DNA of 64,000 bases, taken from assembly GCA_963854835.1 (NCBI GenBank), contig OY978530.1:16326616-16390615 (forward strand), in the 5' to 3' direction. The notes under the pieces are model-generated. The model was not told the DNA's origin. It made no database searches and saw only the letters and a list, made by a program, of their open reading frames with translations. Origin of the DNA: Megamerina dolium (taxonomy: Eukaryota > Arthropoda > Insecta > Diptera > Megamerinidae). Shown piece after piece: positions 55,565-64,000 of the stretch; position 1 is the stretch's first letter; each line of letters begins with the position of its first letter. Both the position numbers and the translations under genes were made by a program.

Positions 55565-57080
55565 AGTTATATTAAGCGATTTATTGATGGTTTATATGAG
55601 GTTGGTCTCAGCATTGTCAATACTAATATCCCGACTAGATTTGCAAGCAACTGTCAACCTAGTTTACTTGACATATTTGTGGTATCTGATATCTCTTTGG
55701 TATTATTATTTGATCAAATATCTTTTATCTCTGATCATGACTTAATTTTTTGCACTTTGAATATTGGTCTTAGTCCAGTCATCTCGGAGAACATGTTTGT
55801 CTATCGTGATTATAAATTCATTGATTTTACATCTCTGTACAATGACTTACTTGATACCGATTGGTCTACTTGTTGGTTCTTTAGTTCAGTTGATGATAAA
55901 TTAAACTACTTTATTACTGAGCCGTAGCTCAGGGGTTAGTGTGTTCGCCTTCTGATCTGTAGGTCGTGGTTCAATACCCGGCTGATGCATAACAAATTTT
56001 ATATTGAAAAGATTTTTCTTTCGAATGGTACCCACCTGTCGGCAAGCAATTGGCAATTCTTCCGACAGTAACAACTTGCCATGAAAAAGCTTCTAAAAAG
56101 AACTCTGTGACAAAGCTCAGAAAAAGTGATGTCACAAGTGTTCTGCCGTTCGGAACCGGCTAAAATAAGTAGGTCCATTCTAATACTGTCCAAAATTTAA
56201 GACGCACAACAGTAATAGAAGAGAAGCTCGGCCAATGAGCCCTTTGGGGCTTTAAGTGCCACATATTTATTTTTTTTTTTTTATTACTGAGCTTACTAAA
56301 CCATTTGACAAACATGTTCCTTTGAGAACTGGCCGTGTAATCAATAGCTCATGTCCCTGGTTTACGCAAAATGTAAAATTAGCATTAAAAAAACGTCGCA
56401 AAACTTACAATAAATGGAAAAAAAATCCAACAGAATGCAACCTTCTGGATTACAAAAAGGCAAGGAATAAAGCTACCTCTATGGTCAGGTTGTCGAAGAA
56501 GATGTTTTTTAGATCAGAGCTTCAATCTTCATTACCGTCAAAACAGCTGTGGCACAATTTAAAAAGTATTGGTGTGTGTTGTAGTAACTCTGAAACTTGT
56601 CGGATTGATCCCCAAGAACTCAATGACTTTTTTATTGTTAATCCTGCTTCCAATTTGCCTAAGATTCTTCATCACAAAACATCTACCAAATTTCAAGACC
56701 GGTTTCAGTTTGACGCTGTGTGTGAAATGGACGTTGCACGTTGTTTAAACAAAATTAAGTCTAATGCTGTTGGAGAGGATGGTATTGCTATTAAGTTCAT
56801 TAAACTGGTATTGCCCTACGTATTGAGTCCTCTAACACACATTGTTAACCATTGTTTTACTACCTCCTGTTTTCCAAACATTTGGAAAGTGGCTACAGTC
56901 ATACCCATTTCAAAAAAATCCATGGCTTCAACACCTGCTGATTTTCGTCCAATAAGCATACTGTCATGTTTATCAAAAGTCTGTGAGTCCCTCATGGCTG
57001 AGCAGATTTCCAGTCACATCAGTGGGTGTGGTCTCATATCTCCTCTTCAATCTGGTTTTCGCGCTGACACAAATATTTAA
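55565..57080 (+). pseudogene. Jockey-group non-LTR element fragment, split by a SINE
   Basis: The endonuclease C-terminus (NCQPSLLDIFVVSD, FISDHDLIFCTLNI) leads into a linker that stops at LNYFITE (55920). After the SINE it resumes with FITELTKPFDKHVPLRTGRV, and the open frame 56256-57080 continues with LKKRRKTYNKWKKNPTECNL, SNAVGEDGIAIKFIKLVLPY, IWKVATVIPISKKSMASTPA and DFRPISILSCLSKVCESLMA, ending SPLQSGFRADTNI. It stops before the RT active site. The frame is otherwise open over about 270 codons, better preserved than most fragments here. It differs from the Jockey at 36.6-40.4 kb. Confidence 0.82.
55922..56280 (+). mobile_element. tRNA-derived SINE, copy 3 (most complete)
   Basis: About 359 bp: head CCGTAGCTCAGGGGTTAGTG, CTTCTGATCTGTAGGTCGTG, GGTTCAATACCCGGCTGATG; body CACCTGTCGGCAAGCAATTG, AGTGATGTCACAAGTGTTCT, CGGAACCGGCTAAAATAAGT and CTGTCCAAAATTTAAGACGC; tail AAGTGCCACATATTTA plus a T-run. 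It is flanked by TTATTACTGAG (55911-55921 and 56281-56291). Removing it and one duplication restores the reading frame of the surrounding retroelement. The A-box and B-box indicate RNA polymerase III promotion. Confidence 0.92.
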
Positions 57081-57963
57081 CACTCCATTCACAATTGAAA
57101 ATTCCCGACTTTCTTTATAGAACGTTTTCACTTGTTTCACACTCCGACGGCATTGTTACAAACGATGCAAATTTAAAAAAATATGAAATAAGAATTTTGC
57201 CATACGGCAAACAATTTTTGAACACTGTACTAAAATTTCCTTGCACTCTTGTCTTGTCTGAACATTGCTTGTTAGCACCGTTATCAAGCTATGTAGTAGA
57301 GCTGCCATCGTTCTTATGAATTGCAACAATTTATTCTATTCATTATAAAATTTTGCTATGTGTTTTACTGAATCATTACAGTAATTAAGATCTTGCAAAA
57401 TTTTTTATTTAATTCCTCAGTGAAAAGATATTTTTTACGTTTTCGCTGAATTTAATGCAAATTTTGTACATACAATGGCCCTAAATAAGCTTTTGTAAGT
57501 AATAATTTTTGATATCTAAGGAATTATACTTGTATACCTACTGCAGATATACATTCAAGTATATATATCTTATATATATTTCTATACATTATGTATATTT
57601 GTTTATATATTCACGCATACGAGTATGTATGTATACGTAATAATATATCCGTATTTAATTCCATATATAATAATCATAACACATTTGAATTTTATCATTG
57701 CTGAAATAATATAAAACTTTATTTGAACTGAAACGAATTTGACTGCTTTTAATAATCGTTATATTATGTCCGTGAAAATACAATATTTGAGATGCGACAA
57801 CTCTGAGATAAGAGTTTCGTTATCAATCGATTGTATAAAAAATGTGCAATACTACTTACTTCTACCACTATTGCTCCAACTACTACTACTTTTACAATAT
57901 AAAAGACATTTAAATAAATATTAAACACAAACAAATTTTATAGTTTGCAAGAAAAGTCCGATA
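57081..57963. other. Unassigned AT-rich stretch, no gene seen
   Basis: Short frames here (57095-57319 and 57739-57924) show no recognisable motif or codon pattern. Positioned inside the candidate hAT unit; it could be that element's own interior. Confidence 0.4.
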
Positions 57964-57967
57964 TACA
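57964..57967. repeat. Left 4-bp target duplication of the LTR retrotransposon
   Basis: TACA precedes the LTR at 57968 and recurs at 62945-62948 after the other LTR. Confidence 0.85.
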
Positions 57968-58316
57968 TGTTGACTTGATTTCAGTTTAAGTTCAGTTTAT
58001 TGTTCATGTGAAATAATATAATAATATTGAGGATTAATTTATAAATTGATGTTCGTCCACGTCCACGGTGTGTAGCAGATTAAGTGATCTAACTTAAGTA
58101 TATTTAGATAAAAGCTAGTACATACGTATGAAATTATGTTCTACAGTTATATATTGATATACAGTTTATACCAAATTACTCTATAACATAACAAGCAGAG
58201 AGTAAAAAGAAATGATTAAATATATTGAAATATGTCAATATGCAAACAAAGTATACAACGTAGAGAGTGTGAAGAGCGTGAAAGTATGAGAGTATGGAGA
58301 GCATGATTACCCCACA
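57968..58316 (-). mobile_element. 3' LTR of the Mdg3-type retrotransposon, 349 bp
   Basis: In the minus sense it begins TGTGGGGTAATCATGC and ends CAAGTCAACA, with TG and CA termini. I compared it base by base with 62596-62944 and saw no difference. On this strand sense the TATA-like and polyadenylation signals expected in an LTR lie in the AT-rich middle. Confidence 0.96.
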
Positions 58317-58330
58317 CTCGGCCTTCCTGA

Positions 58331-58513
58331 CTACTCATCAGACTCTGATGATACTTCAAAAATTTCTTCATTTTTGTCTTCATAGGTGTGTAATGCATTT
58401 TCTTGGTTACTAATTATATTCATATCGTCTTCTTCATCTGATATCGGATTCTGAATTTCGTTCTCCGGCCAATATTTCATCTTGTCTGCACTGCTCTCTG
58501 TAACATTCGGTCC
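58331..58513 (-). pseudogene. In-frame C-terminal extension of the gag-pol frame beyond a TAA
   Basis: Directly after the TAA at 58514-58516 the same frame stays open for 60 codons, reading GPNVTESSADKMKYWPENEI and ending SSESDE before TAG at 58331-58333. Related Mdg3-group pol proteins end with a pattern like EGP-T-S-AD-MKPW. The DNA before GP is therefore expected to encode Glu, and TAA is one base from GAA. The extension is acidic. Confidence 0.7.
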
Positions 58514-61500
58514 TTAATGGTTGCCTTCTTTCTTAACGTTGTAGCGGTCAAACGCTTTTATAGCTGTGATACGATATGGGCCTAAAAATTTAGGTCGAAT
58601 TTTTAAACCAGTTCCAAATTGTACTCTCTCAATTGCGACCAAATCTCCGATATTGTATTTTCTAGATTCCTTTCTCTTCTTGTCGTAGTATCTTTTATTT
58701 TCAGCTTGTATTGCTATTATATCTCTTTTAGCCTGTTCTCTTATTTCTCGTCTTCCGTCCTGGAATTGTTTTCTCCATTCTTCTTCAATTATTTCCATAA
58801 TATTGACGTTATTTTTAGTTCGCATCTCTATTCCGACTAATAGATTAAATGGTGTAGTTTGTATCGCTCTGTGGTATGTTGAATTCAAAATTTGTTGGAG
58901 AGGTTTAACAAAACGGAACAATTTCTCAGGGTCATCCAGCGATAATTTAGTCAATGCGGCAATTACGGTAGAATGAAGTCTCTCAATTTGTCCATTTCCC
59001 CTTGGAACCCCTACAGTAACGAAAATTAGTTTGATTTCACGTTCTTTACAATAATTTTGGAAATTATTAGAAGTAAATGCTCCACCGTGATCTGCAATAA
59101 TTCTTCGAGGGTATCCAAACGATTCTGCTATACTTTCCATCTTTTGTATTACTTCCTCCGTGTTCACCGTTTTCGTAGGAAATAGCCAGGAGTATTTAGT
59201 AAACCCATCTATAACAGCAAAGATATACCTGTAATGTTTTCTAGTACTTTGCATAGGACCAAGGTGATCAACATGAAACGTCTGCAATGGCTGGTCGCCC
59301 TTAGGGATTGGTTGAAGGAAGCATTCGGCTTTTCCGGTTTTTCTCTCGGCTAGGATACACTTCACACAACCTCTTATGTGATGTTCTATTCGCTTTTGTA
59401 TATTTTGTATGAAAAATTCCTTTTCCAGAATTTCCTTCATCTTCTTTTTGTGAAAATGGCCTCTTTCATGGACATCTCTGATTATTCCTGTAATCATCGA
59501 ATCTGGAACTACAAACAATAATTTATTATTAACATGTTTGCTAAGAATTTCATTATGCATTGTATAGTCTTGATAAGGTTTATTCTGTAATATCTCAATT
59601 ATAGCACGTATTCGTTCATCTTTCTCCTGGGCTTCTTTCAGGCGTTTTAAAAAGTTGTTGTTGTTGTTGGTTACGCACATACTAACAGGATTACGACTTA
59701 GGGCATCAACATGTTTCATTTGCGTCCCTGCTCTATGTTCGACAGTATAATCGAATTCTTCCAATAGCAATGCCCATCTTGCAACCCGTGTAGTTAAGTC
59801 CTTTTTTTTTAATGTACATTCAAACGCTCTACAATCGGTCACGAGCTTGAATCGTTGTCCCAGTAAGTATATTCTTAATCGTTTAACAGCTTCTATTACA
59901 GCCAACACTTCTAATTCGTAGCTGCAATATCGTTTCTCTGCATCAGTAGTCTTTTTGCTCATGAAATGTACAGGATGTAATGCGTTATCATCAGAGCTTC
60001 TTTGCAGCAATATTGCACCATAACCTTCTTTAGACGCATCTGTATGTAATTCCGTTTCGGCTCCATATTCAAAAATTTTTAAAATTGGTTTCGAGGTAAG
60101 TATTGCTTTAATTGCATTGATGGCTATGAGCTGTTTCTCTTCTAATCTGAAACGTATATCTTTTTTCAACAGGTCGCTGAGGGGTCTGGCTATAATAGAG
60201 AAATTTCGAATGAACTTTCTGAAATAACTAGCCAAACCTAGAAAGCTTTGTAGCTGCTTCACAGTCTTTGGAATAGGGAAATTTATGATTGCCTTAGTCT
60301 TCGTTGTTGATGGATATATAAAGCCATTATTAATGTGATAGCCTAAGTATTCTATTTCTTCCTTCAATATCTGACATTTTTTCCATTTAATTTTTAATCC
60401 ATTTTTGGCTGCTATATTTAGAAATCGTTTAAATCGATCAATTCCTTCCTCTAATGTTGCTGATGGAATCACAATATCATCTAAATATATTATAACGATG
60501 CCCTCGCTAATCAAATTTTTCAGAATGTAATTAACATACTTCTGAAATACTGACGGTGAATTACAAAGTCCAAATGGAACCTTATTAAACTCATATTGGC
60601 CGTTACTGGTCACAAAGGAAGTATACTTTTTACTATCTTCATCCACCATTACATGGAAAAACCCATTTTCAAGATCGAGTGTCGTAAAATACCTAGAGCT
60701 CTGAAGTTTATCTATTTGGTCTTCGATATTAGGCAACGGGTACCTGTCCTTATGAATTTTCTTGTTTATGTTTCTATAATCGATACACAACCTATGGCTT
60801 CCATCTTTCTTCTTCACTAATACGACCTGGCTAGCGTAGTCTGAACTGCTTTCACGAATAATACCTTGATTCATCCATTCGTTGATTTGGTCTTCAATTA
60901 TCTTTTGTTCCTTCGGTGGAAATCTCCTCGGTGGTCTGTAAATCGGCATTTCATCTGTAGTTACGATCTTCATGTGGATTGGTGATTCTACAGGAGTTTC
61001 GGGAATATAATTTTCGATTAGTGTGAATACCTTTTCCTTAGTTTCTTTTTCTTTCAGGTGGGATAAATCAGGAAATATTGAACGAGTTTCGTTAACTTCG
61101 TCAAGGGCAATATCCGCTAGAAAACATGTCTTGACGATTTCTTCTATTTCTCCCTTATCACTTCTGTTCCTCGTGGATGGGCCCTTGCTAATACGTACTT
61201 TTCCTTCCTCTATCTGGACTATAGCCGACTGTAATAAGTTCATTCCAATTACTATATCTGGTCGCATAAAATTATTGTTAACAGCGTGAATTTCGATATT
61301 TTCAAATATTTCCCCAGATATTTCAATATTAGCTATACAGGAACCATTAGTCTTGACGTTTGCTCCTAAGCCTGCTACCGACAGTCGAGAATCTCTGCAA
61401 TAATATTTCGGACTAATAGACTTTAAATGGCACTCCTTGATAACACAAATGTCACTTCCTGTGTCTACTAAACTCTCCAGCAAATAATTGTTAATTTTAC

Positions 61501-62383
61501 ATGGAACGTACATACCGTTTTTTATTATTACATGAGACGATTTTGCTGCTAACGCTTCGCTTGGACAATCGTTCTTCTTATGTCCATACTGGTTGCACCC
61601 AAAACATTTAGGACCTCTTCCTTTCTGTGGGCAAGAGTGAAACTCATGGTCTGGTGACCCACAATTAAAACAAAATCTCTTTACTCTTTTTTCATTCTTC
61701 TTTAGTATATCATTACCCCCTCGCTTATCCATTTCAACGACTCTGGCATTCGTGTATTTACTCTTGCCATTAAGAATCTTTTCGTATATATCAAACTTCT
61801 CTTTAAGATCTTTAATTGTTCTAGCTTCATATAGCACACTCTTGTTACTAGCGTAGTCTGTTATGCCTTCAACAACATAACCTATAATCGACAATTCATC
61901 CACATCAGCTTGTGCTGCGATATCAATCATATGATACAAATATTCTCGTAACGTTTCTTCTACTCTCTTTTTCCGCTCTCTCAATTTATTGTGAATGCTG
62001 GCACTACTTACTTTAGGCTGAAATTCTTGCACAAGATCGTCTTTTAAATTTCGATAATTGAGTGCTTTTGAATCGCAATCAACAAACACTTTTGCTGCTC
62101 CTGTTAATGAACGTTTACAGAAGACAAATTTCTGTAAATCATTCCAATGAAAAGTATGCGCATATTGCTCAAACTCAGAAAGGCACTTCATAACATTCAT
62201 TGTACCATCACTGGAAAATTTGCGCAATATATTCTCAAAATCTACAAAATTCAGTTTAACAGACTGTTCATTTTGATCACCGAAATTAAGTGATCGCGTC
62301 GACGATCCAATAGCATCACCGAAATCCACCATCGAATTGCTATTTTGCCTGTTTTGCTTTCTTCTTCCAGCCATGAGCAACAA
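58514..62383 (-). CDS. gag-pol: Fused Gag-Pol polyprotein of the Mdg3-type retrotransposon, 1289 aa
   Basis: Starts MLLMAGRRKQNRQN (a second Met at codon 4). Domains by residue: capsid-like gag about 40-215; two CCHC knuckles, C238-C241-H246-C251 (CFNCGSPDHEFHSC) and C260-C263-H268-C273 (CFGCNQYGHKKNDC); protease LVDTGSD 305-311; RT 480-700 with FTTLDLENGFF and catalytic YLDD 633-636; RNase H with D782 (HTDASKEGYGA), E823, D850 and D893; integrase with an HHCC-like zinc site (H972, H976, C1006, C1009) and catalytic D1039, D1098 and E1134 (35 residues between the last two). Gag and pol share one frame, so no frameshift is needed. All catalytic residues are present. It lacks a chromodomain and env. 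Product: reverse-transcribes and integrates its own RNA. Confidence 0.95.
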   Translation of the reverse strand: MLLMAGRRKQNRQNSNSMVDFGDAIGSSTRSLNFGDQNEQSVKLNFVDFENILRKFSSDGTMNVMKCLSEFEQYAHTFHWNDLQKFVFCKRSLTGAAKVFVDCDSKALNYRNLKDDLVQEFQPKVSSASIHNKLRERKKRVEETLREYLYHMIDIAAQADVDELSIIGYVVEGITDYASNKSVLYEARTIKDLKEKFDIYEKILNGKSKYTNARVVEMDKRGGNDILKKNEKRVKRFCFNCGSPDHEFHSCPQKGRGPKCFGCNQYGHKKNDCPSEALAAKSSHVIIKNGMYVPCKINNYLLESLVDTGSDICVIKECHLKSISPKYYCRDSRLSVAGLGANVKTNGSCIANIEISGEIFENIEIHAVNNNFMRPDIVIGMNLLQSAIVQIEEGKVRISKGPSTRNRSDKGEIEEIVKTCFLADIALDEVNETRSIFPDLSHLKEKETKEKVFTLIENYIPETPVESPIHMKIVTTDEMPIYRPPRRFPPKEQKIIEDQINEWMNQGIIRESSSDYASQVVLVKKKDGSHRLCIDYRNINKKIHKDRYPLPNIEDQIDKLQSSRYFTTLDLENGFFHVMVDEDSKKYTSFVTSNGQYEFNKVPFGLCNSPSVFQKYVNYILKNLISEGIVIIYLDDIVIPSATLEEGIDRFKRFLNIAAKNGLKIKWKKCQILKEEIEYLGYHINNGFIYPSTTKTKAIINFPIPKTVKQLQSFLGLASYFRKFIRNFSIIARPLSDLLKKDIRFRLEEKQLIAINAIKAILTSKPILKIFEYGAETELHTDASKEGYGAILLQRSSDDNALHPVHFMSKKTTDAEKRYCSYELEVLAVIEAVKRLRIYLLGQRFKLVTDCRAFECTLKKKDLTTRVARWALLLEEFDYTVEHRAGTQMKHVDALSRNPVSMCVTNNNNNFLKRLKEAQEKDERIRAIIEILQNKPYQDYTMHNEILSKHVNNKLLFVVPDSMITGIIRDVHERGHFHKKKMKEILEKEFFIQNIQKRIEHHIRGCVKCILAERKTGKAECFLQPIPKGDQPLQTFHVDHLGPMQSTRKHYRYIFAVIDGFTKYSWLFPTKTVNTEEVIQKMESIAESFGYPRRIIADHGGAFTSNNFQNYCKEREIKLIFVTVGVPRGNGQIERLHSTVIAALTKLSLDDPEKLFRFVKPLQQILNSTYHRAIQTTPFNLLVGIEMRTKNNVNIMEIIEEEWRKQFQDGRREIREQAKRDIIAIQAENKRYYDKKRKESRKYNIGDLVAIERVQFGTGLKIRPKFLGPYRITAIKAFDRYNVKKEGNH

Positions 62384-62575
62384 AAAAAAATGTTAGTGTT
62401 GCAAAAATCGGTAAATACTTCACTTTATGTTTGCAATTACTGTACAATAAACGGTACTTCGTCTAACGGGGTTAACGGTACTTCGAATCAACGGCTCACT
62501 TCCAACCACGTTTAATGTTTTTTCTCCTTCAGTTTCAATTCTTCGTTACTTAATCAATCCTTGATTCTTCGTTTA

Positions 62576-62593
62576 ATCCCGGTTGAGCCCCCA
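62576..62593 (-). promoter_or_regulatory. Primer binding site of the Mdg3-type retrotransposon
   Basis: In the minus sense TGGGGGCTCAACCGGGAT starts 2 bp after the 5' LTR, the standard place for tRNA priming. The TGG pairs with tRNA CCA. The tRNA was not identified. Confidence 0.8.
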
Positions 62594-62595
62594 AA

Positions 62596-62944
62596 TGTTG
62601 ACTTGATTTCAGTTTAAGTTCAGTTTATTGTTCATGTGAAATAATATAATAATATTGAGGATTAATTTATAAATTGATGTTCGTCCACGTCCACGGTGTG
62701 TAGCAGATTAAGTGATCTAACTTAAGTATATTTAGATAAAAGCTAGTACATACGTATGAAATTATGTTCTACAGTTATATATTGATATACAGTTTATACC
62801 AAATTACTCTATAACATAACAAGCAGAGAGTAAAAAGAAATGATTAAATATATTGAAATATGTCAATATGCAAACAAAGTATACAACGTAGAGAGTGTGA
62901 AGAGCGTGAAAGTATGAGAGTATGGAGAGCATGATTACCCCACA
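62596..62944 (-). mobile_element. 5' LTR of the Mdg3-type retrotransposon, 349 bp
   Basis: Same sequence as 57968-58316. In the minus sense it is upstream of the primer site and gag-pol, so it should carry the promoter and transcription start. Length and ends match the other LTR exactly. Confidence 0.96.
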
Positions 62945-62948
62945 TACA
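62945..62948. repeat. Right 4-bp target duplication of the LTR retrotransposon
   Basis: TACA, identical to 57964-57967; the surrounding sequence ATACATGT reads through when the element is removed. Confidence 0.85.
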
Positions 62949-63716
62949 TGTAGTATAAATATGTGCAACATTGATAGAAGTTACTACGCTAAGTAAGTTT
63001 TCCATAATTCCTGCCGAAAATTATATTACTTTCTTTCCATACTACGGAAACATTGTTTTTGAAAATTATTGTTCTTGCTTGAGAGATGGTGTGTTTCTTT
63101 TCTGATCTTTGGCGTTTCCGCAAGATTCGTGCGATGAAGATCATGGCAGGAAGGATGTATTATGCCTTAATGTATTTCTTACTTTCCTTGCCCCTTGTCT
63201 AAATCCCTTTAGACGAGCCATATGGTCAGTCCCTGAAAGAAGAAGATAAATGAAATAAACAGATTGAATATAATGAATTAATAATACTTACCATTTCTAC
63301 TTACCTTACCTTGCATACTTACCATATGGCAACCCAACTCTCCACATAAATTCACCTTTTATGTTTTTGGGTTTTCGCGGTTCGTGTTATGATCGACCGA
63401 TGTATTATCATGACATTCAGCCCTTTAACATCTTGCGAGATCGTGCTATTTCCGCGCTTTTTTTTCTACAACATAAATTCAAACATTGTATATATATACA
63501 TATATTGTATTTTCCAATCAGCATATCGCGATACATACAGTGTAATAATTTAGCTTAGAATTAGTGGATCAAACGTGTAAATCGAAAAAAAAAAAATATA
63601 CGTATATTTAAATAATAATTGTGTACAATTATTCACCCCTGATAACAGATTAACCTCTTACCTAGCACTCGCTGGCTCTTTGACTGTTTTACGAGCCGAA
63701 AATGTGTCCATCCCTG
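62949..63716. other. Right interior of the candidate hAT unit, no gene seen
   Basis: AT-rich with several CTTACC clusters (63285-63325). No transposase motif recognised on either strand. Confidence 0.4.
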
Positions 63717-63724
63717 CTATATAG
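63717..63724. repeat. Right 8-bp target duplication of the candidate hAT unit
   Basis: CTATATAG, identical to 55237-55244. Confidence 0.6.
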
Positions 63725-64000
63725 CATAAGCTTCTCAACTAAGATATAAGAAAATGAGCCTGAAAAGAAACATAAAAGTTAGTAAATATGAGAAAACTAT
63801 AAAAACTCCAAAATAAAACCCGGTTGTATAAATGAAAGAAACAAGGAAAAGAAATGTGAAAAAAAATAATGTAGGAGTTATGTCTGCAAAGAAACAATAA
63901 AATTAAGAAAAATTACCAAACTACAAAAACGGCAAAATATAACCCAGATGTGCAAAGAAAGTGAAAAGGAAAAGAATAGTAAATACTAGATTGAAAAAAA
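63725..64000. other. A-rich flank, nothing recognised
   Basis: Strand-biased A-rich sequence with degenerate repeats of GAAAAGAAA and AAACTA(C/T)AAAAAC type (for example near 63793 and 63920), suggesting an old roughly 120-bp duplication. No gene. Confidence 0.45.

Larger units (their letters stand above)
57968..62944 (-). mobile_element. Ty3/gypsy LTR retrotransposon (Mdg3/blastopia-like), 4977 bp, near intact
   Basis: Two 349-bp LTRs with no visible difference, 4-bp TACA duplications, a primer site next to the 5' LTR, and one gag-pol frame of 1289 codons. Identity of the LTRs implies very recent insertion, since LTRs are identical at integration. The only visible defect is a likely nonsense codon near the C-terminus (58514-58516). 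Confidence 0.95.
55245..63716. mobile_element. Candidate hAT-bounded unit of 8.47 kb with nested elements
   Basis: The left end reads TAGTGATGGGCACAGC; the right end in reverse reads CAGGGATGGACACATT (11 of the first 14 bases agree). Exact 8-bp duplications flank both. Shared subterminal GAGCCAGC motifs occur on both sides (near 55290 and 63670). Inside are a non-LTR fragment with a SINE, unassigned DNA, and an LTR retrotransposon of 4977 bp. Without the LTR element the unit is about 3.5 kb. No hAT transposase was recognised, so it would be non-autonomous or heavily decayed. Confidence 0.6.

Overview
The window looks like AT-rich, non-genic DNA from an insect, most likely a cyclorrhaphan fly and perhaps a tephritid. 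The basis is the mix of element families: LOA, Jockey and RTE non-LTR elements, BEL/Pao and Ty3/gypsy (Mdg3, CsRn1-like and others), Tc1, a DD41D mariner resembling the rosa family of Ceratitis, piggyBac, hAT and Polinton-like pieces, plus very long (TA)n arrays. The species is an inference. I found no host protein-coding gene and no canonical tRNA or rRNA. Nearly everything recognisable is a transposable element or a virus-like element, and almost all of it is broken.

Layout. 1-1176: Polinton-like remnant A (DUF8207-like gene, packaging ATPase). 1177-4285: BEL/Pao pol remnants. 4286-6316: truncated LOA copy. 6318-14725: block of (TA)n arrays, two Tc1 elements, a segmental duplication and a 1-kb inverted repeat, which appears to split a gypsy element (integrase at 7.7-7.96 kb, RT and RNase H at 14.8-16.4 kb, LTR at 17.6-17.8 kb). 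17.8-21.9 kb: second gypsy with an RTE insertion and a tRNA-like sequence beside its primer binding site. 22.3-25.0 kb: gypsy gag-pro, then non-LTR EN/RT. 25.0-27.8 kb: third gypsy. 28.0-28.9 kb: two mariner remnants. 29.2-34.98 kb: full-length but mutated LOA element. 36.6-40.4 kb: Jockey element with 14-bp target duplications. 41.4-43.3 kb: BEL gag. 43.3-45.7 kb: second Jockey copy split by a non-autonomous hAT with perfect 8-bp duplications. 45.7-53.8 kb: Polinton-like remnant B, split by an RTE, a piggyBac and a SINE. 55.2-63.7 kb: a candidate 8.5-kb hAT-bounded unit that contains a non-LTR fragment (itself carrying a SINE) and a nearly intact Mdg3-type LTR retrotransposon whose two 349-bp LTRs read as identical.

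How the parts relate. The pieces do not form one pathway; they record nested insertions. The order can be read where target duplications survive: SINE into non-LTR element, hAT into Jockey, Tc1 into (TA)n, piggyBac at TTAA into the Polinton. The youngest and most intact unit is the LTR element at 57968-62944. The most unusual material is the Polinton-like gene set. Two copies share a GATC-rich 20-bp repeat directly 5' of the DUF8207-like gene, and copy B also keeps integrase, fibre-like, capsid-like and ATPase remnants. All coordinates and alignments were made by eye, so element ends may be off by a few bases.
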